Source of the DNA: Tetracentron sinense
Taxonomy: Eukaryota > Streptophyta > Magnoliopsida > Trochodendrales > Trochodendraceae
Direction: 5' to 3'
DNA length: 64,000 nt
NCBI GenBank assembly: GCA_015143295.1
Contig: CM026574.1
Span: 11,844,938-11,908,937 of the forward strand
The translations under genes and the position numbers were made by a program. The notes under the pieces are model-generated. The model was not told the origin of the DNA, made no database searches, and saw only the letters and a list, made by a program, of their open reading frames with translations. Below, one piece after another: positions 10,999 through 22,100 of this stretch. Within the stretch, counting starts at the first letter, position 1. Every line of letters starts with the position of its first letter.

Positions 10999-13058
10999 TG
11001 TTGAAAGTTGGCGTAAATTGGAGGATATCTAGGTTGGGCGATCGATCACCCACTAAGAGAGATCAATCGCCAGGATGGGCGATAGATTGCCCACTAGTGG
11101 CGATCCCCAGTGCGCTGTTTTTCGGAAAAGTGTGGGAATTTAGTCAGTATTGCTTTAGGAAACTCCTAAATCCGAGTTGGAGTTGTTTCTAATTATCTGG
11201 AACTCTTGTTTCGGCTTATAAATAGGGGATTATGGGTCTAGGGTTTGTATGGTCATGGTTATGAGAATGGGAATGTGAATCTAAATGGTTGGGATTAATT
11301 TGAGAGGAGAGCAATATTGTACTATGTTTCTCAAGGTTTCTTTAAATAAAGATGAAGTGATCGGATCTTGACTCGTGGATGTAAGCAAGTTATCACCGAA
11401 CCACGTATATCTCTTGTATTTTCTCTTCGTGTGTGTTTGTATGCATGTTTGTTTATTCTTTTCTGTCAGTGTTATTCTGTTAATTTTCCAACAATTGGTA
11501 TCAGAGCTACAGATTAGTTTGAGCAACTTTCTGTGAAGGAGTCTGGATGGAAAAGGGGTTTCAGATAGTGCAAGATGAAGGGCATACTTTGGAGATCATC
11601 TCAGAGTCTCCAATAGTATGGACATTCTTCTAATGATATTAGATTTGGGAGCTTCATTTGATGGAGTGGTTCAGACTTTGGGAGGGTAGCCGGTGTCCCT
11701 AAGTTGCGGTGGAATCTAATTTCACTTGGCTAGTGATACTCCTTGGGCTGTTGATACATAGTAGGAGGTGGGGTGATTAAAATAAAGTGGAGAAAGCATA
11801 GATGCTTAGTTTTGATGAAGGAAAAGAAGTGTGGTTTTGTATCTTCTGGATGGAATACGGGAGTAGGTGGAGCTACTACGGGGCCTGTAGGAATTAGAAA
11901 CTGAATGTTATGGGCAGGTAAAAAGCTCAACTAGGGTCTCTTTCGCAGTCGATACGAAGACGGGTATTCCGGTAAGTTTCTGAAAGGAATGAGATGGTGA
12001 GGTGCCTTTGGCGGAGAGGATGAATCTATTTCTTTGTCCGAGGTTCTTTTGGAATAGAAGACAGGTTTTCAGGCTACACATGAGTTTTGTCTATGTTTTA
12101 TCGATTCTGGTGGAGTGCTTTCTAGGGAGGATTCGAGGGTGTGTGTAGGTGGGCTAGGCCAAAAAGATTGTTTGGTGGATCTCTTTCGCAGATGGTGCAA
12201 AAACGGGTGTCCAAACGGTTGTTTGTGGTATTTACAAACGGTTGTTTGTGGTATTTACAAACGGGTTTGCGGTAATTACAAACGGGGTGACAAAATTTTG
12301 AGGGAGATTCTGGTTCGACGTGGAGGTGCTTCCCAAATGTGGGTGATGCGGTGTTCTATCTAGAAGGTTTTCTTGGTGATTAGCAAATCGGTTCTCTTGG
12401 TTACGGTTGTGTGACATCATTTTTGCTAAGGTGGAGATTTGTTGAAAGTTTGCATAAATTAGAGAGGATCTCCAGGGTGTGTGATCGATCGCCAGGATGA
12501 GCGATCGATCGCCCGGTACGCTGTTTTTAGGAAAAGTTCGGGAATTTAGTCAGTATTGCTTTGGGAAACTTCTAAATTTGAGTTGGGGTTGTTTCTAATT
12601 ATCTAGGACTCTTGTTTAGGCTTATAAATAGGGATTGTGGGTCTAGGGTTTGTATGGTCATGATTATGAGAACAAGGTGAATGTAAAGGGCTCCCAGGGA
12701 GAGCCCTAGTTGTTCTCATTGGGAGTGGGAGATAATAGAAAGGGTTAAGCATACTAGGGCTTGGGAAAAGATTGAAGGGATGATAGATAGGGATTGTTCT
12801 TGGGGTTCATTGAGAATATGACTTGAGTGGGTTGTACAAGGGGCTTTGGACTTGGGTTGAGATTAATCTGAGAGGAGAGCAATATTGTACTGGGTTTCTT
12901 GAGGTTTCTCTAAATAAAGAAGAAGTGATCAGACCTTGACCCGTGGATGTAGGCAGGTTATTGCCGAACCACGTATATCTCTTGTATTTTCCCTTGGTGT
13001 GTGTTTATGTGCTTGTTAGTTTATTCTTTTTCTTCGATGCTATTATGTTATTTGTTCA
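10999..13058 (+). mobile_element. Short non-autonomous Ty1/copia element with both LTRs
   Basis: The 5' LTR (10999-11493) and 3' LTR (12440 to about 13058) both begin TGTTGAAAGTTKGCRTAAATT and share CACGTATATCTCTTGTATTTT near their 3' ends. A primer binding site ATTGGTATCAGAGC follows the 5' LTR at 11494, and a purine tract AAGGTGGAGATT precedes the 3' LTR. The internal region is only about 0.95 kb and encodes no gag or pol, so the element would depend on proteins supplied by others (LARD/TRIM-like). The 3' LTR is longer because of about 170 bp near 12680-12850 that the 5' LTR lacks. No clean target duplication was seen. Confidence 0.85.
12213..12279. repeat. 23-bp tandem repeats in the copia internal region
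   Basis: Two perfect 23-bp copies of AAACGGTTGTTTGTGGTATT+TAC (12213-12235, 12236-12258) and a diverged third copy to 12279. Confidence 0.85.
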
Positions 13059-13443
13059 TAATAGCAGCAGCAATAAGTCTTAGCTTTCTTTGTATCCACA
13101 CCAAAATTCCTCTTGAATTTAGTACGAAACATCTTCGTACACCACCACTAATTTGGGCAAGGCTTAGCAAAGTCAACAAACATATGTACAGTTTTAGTAC
13201 AATCACATTTCTCTACAAAAGAAGAAACTTATATAAAATAGAAGATACTAGAGGGAACCATAAATTTTTGGTTGGAGAGCAAATCTCCTCGATTTGCTCT
13301 ACGTGACCAGCTTCTCTTAATTGGATATGGTTGCCTTAATATCATATTTCTTGACTAATAGATTTTTTTTTATAGGGTTTGATATCAAGGATGAGAAAAA
13401 GTAATGTTAAGTCTATGGTCAAGGATGACAAAATTTAAGTTAC

Positions 13444-14207
13444 AACCATGGTTTAAAAACCCAAAATTTCGACTTGACTCGAAAGTTAGCCAGGTCGAGT
13501 AACTCGGACGTACAACTCGAAAAAAAGTCGCACTAAAAAATTTAAGGTTTTTACCAGCGGTTCAAAACCGTTGCTGATCGAAAGACCTCAAACCGTCGTT
13601 AATTAATATAACGGCGGTTTTAACAAACCGTCGTCATATAGCTTGTCGGGGAAGGCTTTTACAACGGTTTAGTAACGACGGTTTCAATAACCGCCGTTGA
13701 TGATATAATTTTAGGAGGTTTTTTATGCCCTTTAATGGTGGTTAAATAAGGGTAATTCTGTCATTCTAAGCCTGAATTTAACGGTTGTAACTTTAATTCC
13801 ATCACTCAGAATATATATATGTACACCAATTTCTTAACATTTTATCCAAGATTGAACTACAAATAACTTGAAAAAACTGGGTTAAAGAACTCAAAGTAAT
13901 CTGGTTTTATAGCTTCAAACTTAAAAATCAAGTTTAACAGAACTTATAGTAATTTGGCTTTGCAGTCCTAAAAATATATGTTGCAAAAACATTGTGACAT
14001 TTGAGTTTAGGTATTTTAAAAATATGAAAATGATCAAAAAAATACTCTTCTGTGACTCGAACTAATTAGACAAGTCAAAATACTAAACTTGACTCGACCA
14101 AGCTAACCGAGTAACTCACCAAATATTATCTCCTTCGAGTTTTGAGGCGACTCAACTCGAAATTCTATCAAGTCGAAAAACTCAACCGATAATTTTTAAA
14201 CTATGAT
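13444..14207. mobile_element. Inverted-repeat element with TCGACTTGACTCG ends, CACTA-like insert
   Basis: The left end ACCATGGTTTAAAAA plus CGACTTGACTCG is mirrored on the right (reverse complement AATCATAGTTTAAAAATTAT, then GACTTGATAGAATTTCGAG). Inside, from 13532, CACTAAAAAATTTAAGG is followed by AACCGTCGTT/AACGACGGTT inverted motifs to about 13710, resembling a CACTA terminus with its subterminal repeats. No second CACTA end or target duplication was found. It is non-coding. Confidence 0.5.
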
Positions 14208-14289
14208 TCGAAATTCTGTCGAGTTGAGAAACTTGACTGAGAATTTTTTAACGATCGTTACAACAGATAACAGACCTTCCTTCCTGAAG

Positions 14290-14515
14290 TACTTACATGA
14301 AATAACTACGAAAATTGGAAAGTTTGGATGAAAATTTACTTGCATGGTAAAGGGTTTTGGGATATCATTATGAAACGGAGCCTAGGTCTAGAGGCAGAGA
14401 AATATAAAAGGCTTTAAATGCATGTCATTGGGAGTTAATGCGGGTACGTCATCACATATTAGGGAGATGGAGTCAGCTAGAGATGATTGGGATCATTTGG
14501 CCTCTATTTTCGAAT
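14290..14515 (+). pseudogene. Decayed second copy of the gag-like exon 1
   Basis: The DNA closely parallels 8440-8690: AACTACGARAATTGG, TTTTGGGATATCATT against TTTGGGACATTGTC, and the identical 18-mer GATCATTTGGCCTCTA plus flanks. Translation gives NNYENWKVWMKIYLHGKGFW, then stops and a frame change. It is on the same strand as the intact copy and lies between it and the ankyrin exons, so it probably records a tandem duplication of this gene or exon. Confidence 0.8.
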
Positions 14516-15196
14516 TAGATGATGGTAACATCCGCATCCCTAAATTATATATTATTGGATTTATTTTAAATTTGTGATAGAAATTTTAATGTTTTTTAAA
14601 TCTTTAATTTTGAAATTGTTTTCTTTTAAATGGCTTTTATTTTTATGTAACTCATTTCATTTAGTAGGCTATTTTATGGCTTATTAATGCTCATTATCAT
14701 TATGAAAAAACAATCTATTACAAAAGGAGTTTCACCTCTAAGATATTTTTGTAGAAAAATAGTCGAGTCTTTTCATCTTTCATCTTGTTTATTTTGAGTT
14801 GAGTTTTCTTAAGTTGAGTGTCATATCAGAAGTTCATTATTGAGTCTAATTTGTGAGTCGACGCTATTAGACATCGATTGTTGAATCTTAGAAATCGACT
14901 GTCATAACCCGTTTGCATAAAGGGAGATATTCCAAGGGGGCAAAATCGGTCTTAAGGACAGCGATTCCAGTATCATGCCTCAGTTGAAACGCTAATACTA
15001 ATCAATAAGTTTTCTCTATTTTATTTTTGTTTCTTGTTAATTTGAGCTTAACAAAATGCTAGTCTTGTGTGCAATATTTATATTTCATTTTCATATATGT
15101 TAACATATCCAATAATCTCTAATTTTTACAACATATATATAGTAGAAACTTTTAATAATGGAATGATCAACCATTTAAATTAGGGAAATCATTAAT

Positions 15197-15343
15197 ATAC
15201 CCGTGAATCATATTTTAAAACCTAAGGCTGGACCACATTGGTCGAGCCTCCCCCTCTTAAATGTGGTGAGCATTTAAGAGGAAGAGGGGGAGGCTGGACC
15301 AATGTGGTCCAGTCTCAGGTTTCAAAATAGGATTCGTGGGTAC
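15197..15343. mobile_element. Small MITE, family A (second copy)
   Basis: Inverted arms run from RTACCCRYGAATC at the tips to CTGGACCACATTGGTC in the middle, separated by a few dozen bases of AGGGGGAGG/CCTCCCCCT sequence that also pairs. It shares tip, AAACCTAAGG and CATTGGTC motifs with 6169-6301. Confidence 0.75.
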
Positions 15344-15623
15344 GCCTACTGCTCTTTAAATTATGAATGGTGTCGCCAGCTCACCGTGTTGGTAAAGATT
15401 ACGCAATACTCTTGAGTTAAGTGAGCTCACATTGTAGATGGTCCAGAATCCACAGACAATATTAATTAAGCCACCTATGTAGTTGCTGAAGCTGTTTCGA
15501 ATAAATTCTCCTCTCCCGATCTGGAACTGCCCAAACTGCAGGCAGAGATAGAATTAAGTTGGAGAAATAAAGAAGGTAACATCTGCATCCTTCTTGTAAT
15601 TGAATTTAGGCACCTATTCCTCT

Positions 15624-15958
15624 CCAGTTGTAACCGGTTTTGCAAAAACCGGTTACACCCTTGAGGTGGCCACATGTCCCTTTTGAGACCTCTTAACTAT
15701 GGTTAAGATTCACTCATCTCTAAGGCTCACCCACCTATCCTTGATTTTTTTAAAAAAATATTAAAAAAATTTGTTAACCGTGGTTAAAATTTACCAACTC
15801 CTAAGGTTAATTTATTTTAAATATTTTTTCTAAAAACCAAATATAGGTGGGTGAACCCTAGGGGTAGGTGAATCTTAACCACAATTGAGAGGTGTAAAAA
15901 GGGACATTTGGTGACCACAGGGCAGTAACCGGTTTTGTCAAAAGCCGGTTACAACTGG
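15624..15958. mobile_element. MITE family C member with CCAGTTGTAACCGG ends
   Basis: The outer inverted repeat is CCAGTTGTAACCGGTTTTG. Within it lie GGTTAAGATTCACTCA on the left and TGAATCTTAACCACAATTGA on the right, around an AT-rich centre. The right half carries the family C phrase GGTGGGTGAACCCTAGGGGT. There is no ORF. Confidence 0.8.
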
Positions 15959-16119
15959 AGAAGATCACCAGTCTTGAATTTATGGACCATTTAACTTGTT
16001 CTTGATGATGCTAGCCGGCTCAGTTAGTAAATTATTCTCGAGTAGTTAAATAATAGCAATTTGATGGAATGGACTTGCTAAAGCTGGTTTGTTCTAAAAT
16101 TATGGAAAACCATTCACAG

Positions 16120-19100
16120 GGAGGACGGATGGTTATGCACGGTGTATGCCCCTCTACAATGCAGTGGTCGAGGGTGATTGGGTGAGTACCAAAAGATTCA
16201 TCATGGACCATCCAGAAACCTTGAGTGCTCCAATCTCATTTCTAGGGGAGACTGCTCTTCATGTCGCTGCTGTGTACGGGCATGTGCAGCTCGTGGAGGA
16301 GCTGTTGAATTTGATGCCTGCGGAAGCCTTAGCAATAGTGGACATAAAAGGCGACACAGCTCTTAACAATGCAGCAATAGGGGGAATCACCAAGATAGCA
16401 GAGGGAATGGTGAAAAAGAACGATAATTTGGTTTGTATAAGAGATAAACGAAATTTAATCCCGGTTGCTGTGGCTGCTCTCAGTGGCAACAAGGATATGG
16501 TGCGTTTTCTTTACAGAATAACTCCAGTGAAGGAACTAAGCCCGGAGATAAGCGACAGTGGTGCTTCACTTCTTACTGCTGCAATTTCTGCTGATATGTT
16601 TGGTAAGAAGTATAGATTATCTTTTATCTTTACCATTAAATTAAGGCTCAAGATTACCTCTGGTAGCTGCCCGAGCTTAGCGCTCGGGCATCCACAAAAC
16701 AATGGGCATGTGGCAGATGTCAGTGGGCAGAAGTCATTTCACATATCCCCATCATTTTGACTTCTGTCCACTGACAACTTTTCCCTTTAAAATGGCCACG
16801 TATCCTATGTTTTGTGAATGTCCGAGCGCTAAGCTCGGGCAGCTACAAGAGGTAATCCTGAGCCTTAAATTAAAGCAAAACGTACTCTTTCACAACAGAA
16901 CTTGACACCTGCCCTTTATTGTTTTTGTTGTTACATGATCCATAGATGTTGCTTTGGATTTACTTCAACAGTTTCCGCGATTAGCAATTGCTCTGGATAG
17001 TAGAAGGGAGACGGCCTTGAACGCACTGGCCAAAAAGCCTAGTGCGTTCCTAAGTGGAAGTCCACTTAATTTTTGGCAAAGATTGATTTACTCAGGTTGG
17101 TGCCTATCTCAAAAATTCATTTCTTTTCTTCTTTCTTCGAACTGGAACTTATGTTTGGTTGCCGAGAAAATAAGTGAAAACATGGAAAAGAAAAGAAAAG
17201 AAAATTGGGCAAAACGCAACTAAAACTTATATTCAAAATCCAAAATTTTTTTTTCTTTTCCATATTTTCACCTATTTTCTCAACAATCAAACAAAGTAAG
17301 GGCTAACCCAATGTGACAACAAATCTTTACAATTAGTGGTGTATACGGTATGGGTGCTAGTCTCAGGACGTGGTTAGTTTGTGCTTGTTGTCCAATCAGA
17401 TGTCTTAAACATCTTTAATTATTGGGATTATTTTCTCACATATTAGAAAAAGGGGATCCATGAAAAGGATTTTCTTGATTAGCCCAACACATGTCGCTTA
17501 CTCACTCACGTGATGCATAGATACGCATATATATGCTACATGTTCTCTATCAATATATATTTGTCTGTGTTAAGAGTCTAGGGAAAAACAAAAACAAAAA
17601 CAAAAAAAGCTGCTAGAGCTACGCTCCCAAGCAAAGACCATTGGATTTTATCTCTCTTTTTTTCTTGTGCATTGTTTTAATGTTTGAAACATAAAATACC
17701 AGTAAACTAATCTTTCTTCTCAAAAAATAAATATTCCACTTTAAATTGTCTAAAACCTCATCCTGAAATTGAAAACTAGTTTATATACTAATAAAGGTGC
17801 ACATGTTATGTACATATTAATTTTTTATTAATGCTAATATAATAAAATTAAATTTAAAACTATCATAATTTAATGACCTCAAAAAGATGAGACTAAAAAC
17901 CAATATAATTTATAGATATATAATCAATAGTAGTTTTTTTAATAAATAGATAAAATTTGTTGTACGTAATTATAATAAAAGCTCTAAACAGATTAGTTTT
18001 TAAGTAGTTTATTTATGTTAGAGTTTTAGTTGGAATTCAAGATTAGTAATAGAACTTGCTAAAAGGTTCCCCTTATGGATATGCATAAGGTGGTAATCAT
18101 TATTATTATATTATTAAATTCTTAGTTATTTAATCAGAATTTGCTACTATAAATAGTTAATTTTATAGTGTTTTATATCTTTTAGATTTAGAATTCATTA
18201 ATAAGTCTATACTTAGATTCTCCTCATAGATGAGCATTGTTAATGATCACACAAGACAATTTTAGGTAAGCATGAGTTGCATTCTTGTAGTTATTAAGAG
18301 AAGCTTGTTTTATAAAATTGCCTATTTTCTATAGAGATTTCATGAATTACATCAATTTTTGCCTCCGTGCATGTATATATATAAAAACCCTATGTTTTGA
18401 ATCAAGCAAAAGCTCCGTAAACTCTTTACCCCTTTCGGTTTCAAAGCAGAAAATCTTTACTTTGAAGACACAGTAGCCCTCTTGGGATGGATTCGGAGAA
18501 TAAGAAACCTATAAAATAAATTTGGATATTATTCTAACACGGGCGGTGTATCTGAAAGTCATTTTCTTTCCTATGTAGCTATTATCTATGTGCAACCTCA
18601 TGACATCCCCAATGTGGAAGCTGACGTAGAAAATCCCCGTGGGAGTTTTCAAGATCAAGGTCTCTACTCACCCTTTTTTTTTTTTTTTTTTTGGGAAGTT
18701 AGAAATATGAAAAATCTAGTAGGCATTTTGGCAAATCTTATCTGAGTTAACTGGAGATACTTTTGAATCTTATTTTTTAATTTCTTTTAATACGATAAAT
18801 TTGCTTAAGTCTCTAGGAGTAGGCATCGTGAGAGTAAGGTTGACTGAGAGTAAGACTAGCATTTTTCATAATTTTCTATCTCCTAATAATAAAGAAAGAC
18901 TGACGAGAAGACTCTTCAATCCTCATATAGGAGGTGGCCAGTTGAAAACCTCCGAAAGAGCAACTTTACGCACAAGCAATTATGTCAGGAATGTTCTTGG
19001 CCGTAAGATCTAGACGTACAAAATGTCAGAAACAAAAATAATCGTATCGCTGTGAAAGCTGTTATTCAATAATAATAAAGAGCCAAATCATCTACAGTGA

Positions 19101-22100
19101 TATTTGGCAAATCTGGTAGACATATATATCGGGAAAGTCATTCTGGAATTGTATTTATCTATTTAATTAATAAATGCATATTTTACATTCATATATTGGT
19201 TTATACATTGGGTAATATATCAAAAGTAAATGAGACTATTTTTTCTCTTAGGTGACATTATAGGAAAACCATCCAATTAGTTGATAACTGATTGCTAAGG
19301 AGATATAGTTTTCTGGTTCCTTATAAATCTAAAATTGTTCTAAGTTAATCAGGATGCATTTGGACAATGTATTCCTAATAACTTACACATTGTTAGTTCC
19401 ATATGATGGAGTGATGAATCTCAATCACTGAGAGAAAGGTCTCTTGACTAAGATGTGGATATAAGTAAGAAGTGCTTATATTGCAACTGAATCGCACAGT
19501 GGATACCCTTACAAATATACTGTCTTTATATTTAAGGTAGTCCATTTGATAGATTATCCTTAACCTAAGAGGTCGACATCTTCTCTAGTATTTGCCTATG
19601 TATCTTTGATGTAATCAATCGTCAATGTCTAATACACCGGACTAAATACAGGCTCGTTGGGTTATGTACGTTATATTAAAAGAAGTATGTACATTCAACA
19701 AAGATTCCACTACTCTTACAGAGTAATTAATATTGAGTTGATACTTGTCAAAATCGGACTTAAAAAACTCAGCGCTGGTATTTATCGATGAAATAATTTT
19801 ATCAAGAAGTTTATTTTCTATATAAAAGAAATGTAATTATTATTATTATTTCTTTTAAAGAATTTTTAAAATATTTTGAAAGTCCAAGTTTGACTAAAAG
19901 TATAAAAAATAATGAGTTCTTAATATAAACCAGAGATTAAAGACAGTATTAGATATTGTCCCGTAAACTTATAACAATATTGGAAGTGGAGGGACGCATC
20001 TATAAACAAATCTTGAGATAGAAATACCTGCAAGTAATTCTCTATTTTCTGAAAGTTAATCACATTGTGTTAATGGACATTAATTGTGATTAGTGGAAGT
20101 TCAGAGATATAGATAAAAATCTGTAATCCTAATGGAGTTAGGAAATGTGTTTTAACCAAAAGGTTGAGTTATTGGTCCCACAACCGGAAATAGGAGATCC
20201 CTTTAGATCGCACACACAAGGACTTTCTTAAAATATTTAATTTAATTTATAATTAAATTAATTAATTTCTCTAAGTAATCATTATATTATATAGTGAAGT
20301 TCTAAAAGGTGGAATCACATTAGATATGAAAAACCAAATAGGTAGGACCCATTGGAGATTATTTTAAAAGAATATTTAAAGTGACCAAAAAGGGTTTAAT
20401 ACCCTATGGGGCGTGTGGAGTGGGGCCCACCTAGGGTGGGATGCCCACTTCAAGGAGAAAATAATATTATTATTATTTATTTAATTAGTTTCTAACTCTA
20501 AACTCCTTATTGGATAAGGTTGGTTGGTTAGTTAGTTAGTTAGTTACTAATTAAAGATTCCCTAGTTGTTAAGGATTCCATTAGTTTGTTACTAATTAAG
20601 ATTCTTTATTGGATAAGGATAAAGTTAGTTAGTTACTAATGGATAACGTTAGTTTCTATTAATGATTAATTCTAATTAATTAAGAGAAATCAAGAATAAA
20701 AAAAAAATTGAGGAAACCAAATTGGATTAGGATAAGTTTTGAGGGAATCCTAATTGAATTAAGATAAGGATGAAATCCAAGAAGGATCTCTATATATAGG
20801 TGGACGCCCATCCTATGGAGATCACTCCAATCTCATGCCCCCCTCTCCTCAAAGTTCACACCTCTCCTCTCTCCTTTTGAAGTATACGATCACACCCCTC
20901 TCTCTCTTCTAGTCTTCTAGATTGGATCTTGAGCAAAAGCAAGAATTCATCTTGTTTATCAAGAAAGGTTCTTTATTCCAAGAAATGAATTAAAGATCCA
21001 AGAGCTGGAAATTTAGAAGGGTCATTAGTTTCCATTAGAGAAAACTTCAAAGAAAAAAAAGGTTCATGTAGATTGCGAAGGAGACTTGGCACTTGTGAAG
21101 TTTTGCCGGTATCGCTTCTATCGTGGAATTGACTTAACAATTTCAAAGTCACAAAGGTGATTGTGATTTTAACTCTCATTAAATAAAATCAATTAGAATC
21201 TTAGTCAGATCTTAGGATTCGATATATGTCTCCCAAGAACTATTTTTCTAAAATTAAAAAGAGGCATACTTTCAGAATTCGGTTATCACCCCTAAAGGTC
21301 GCCACGGGTCTCCTTTGACACTCCTTAACCGTGGGTAAGGGTCACCCACTCCTAAGGTTCACCCACTCATCCTTGGTTTTTTTTTAAATATTAATTATTT
21401 TTTAAGAAATTGAAAAACTGTTTTTAATATTAAAAAAACTCTAAAAATAGTTTTTTAATTTTTAAAAAAGAATTAATACTTAAAAAAAAAAACCAAGGAT
21501 AGGTGGGTGAACCCTAGGGGTGGATGAACCTTACCCACGGTTAAGGGGTGTCAAAGGAGACACGTGGCGACCTCTAGGGATGACAATCGGATTTGCCAAA
21601 TCCGGTTATCACCGTAGAGGATTTGACTCCTAATAATAAAAAGGCTTTGGTTTATCTCTGGCGGATGGCCCAGGTGGGACCTCGGGCATCAACACATCAA
21701 CGGGCACTTGGCAATAAAAAGAAAATGAACTCCCCCTTCAAAACGCCACATGTCCAATGATGTGTGGATGCCCGGGGACACATTAATTTTTTCTAAGAAC
21801 CAAGGTTTGGTGCTTTAACCCTAAGGATTAATGAATCTTAGTCACAATTAAAGGAAGTTAAAAGGAGATAAGTTAATTTTTAAATATATTTTCTAAAAAC
21901 TAAGGTTAGATGCTTTAACCGTATAGATTAGTGAATCGTAATAATAGTTAAGAGTTAAAAAGAGATAAATTAACCATAGGAGTCAAAACTTATTAACCAT
22001 GGTTCAAAGCAGTTAAAGAAACTTTGTGAAGTTATGAAATCCGTTGAGGACATAATAATTATTTTAGTAACAATTTTAAACAAAAGTCTATCGGAAGTAA

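Larger units (their letters stand above)
8729..16119 (+). other. Presumed intron 1 (7.4 kb), transposon-filled
   Basis: If the gag-like exon and ankyrin exon belong together, this is one intron. It contains the TIR element at 9425-10734, the short copia element at 10999-13058, the inverted-repeat element at 13444-14207, a decayed second gag-like exon at 14290-14515, and MITEs at 15197 and 15624. The stretch 8745-9420 holds nothing I recognise. Confidence 0.55.
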
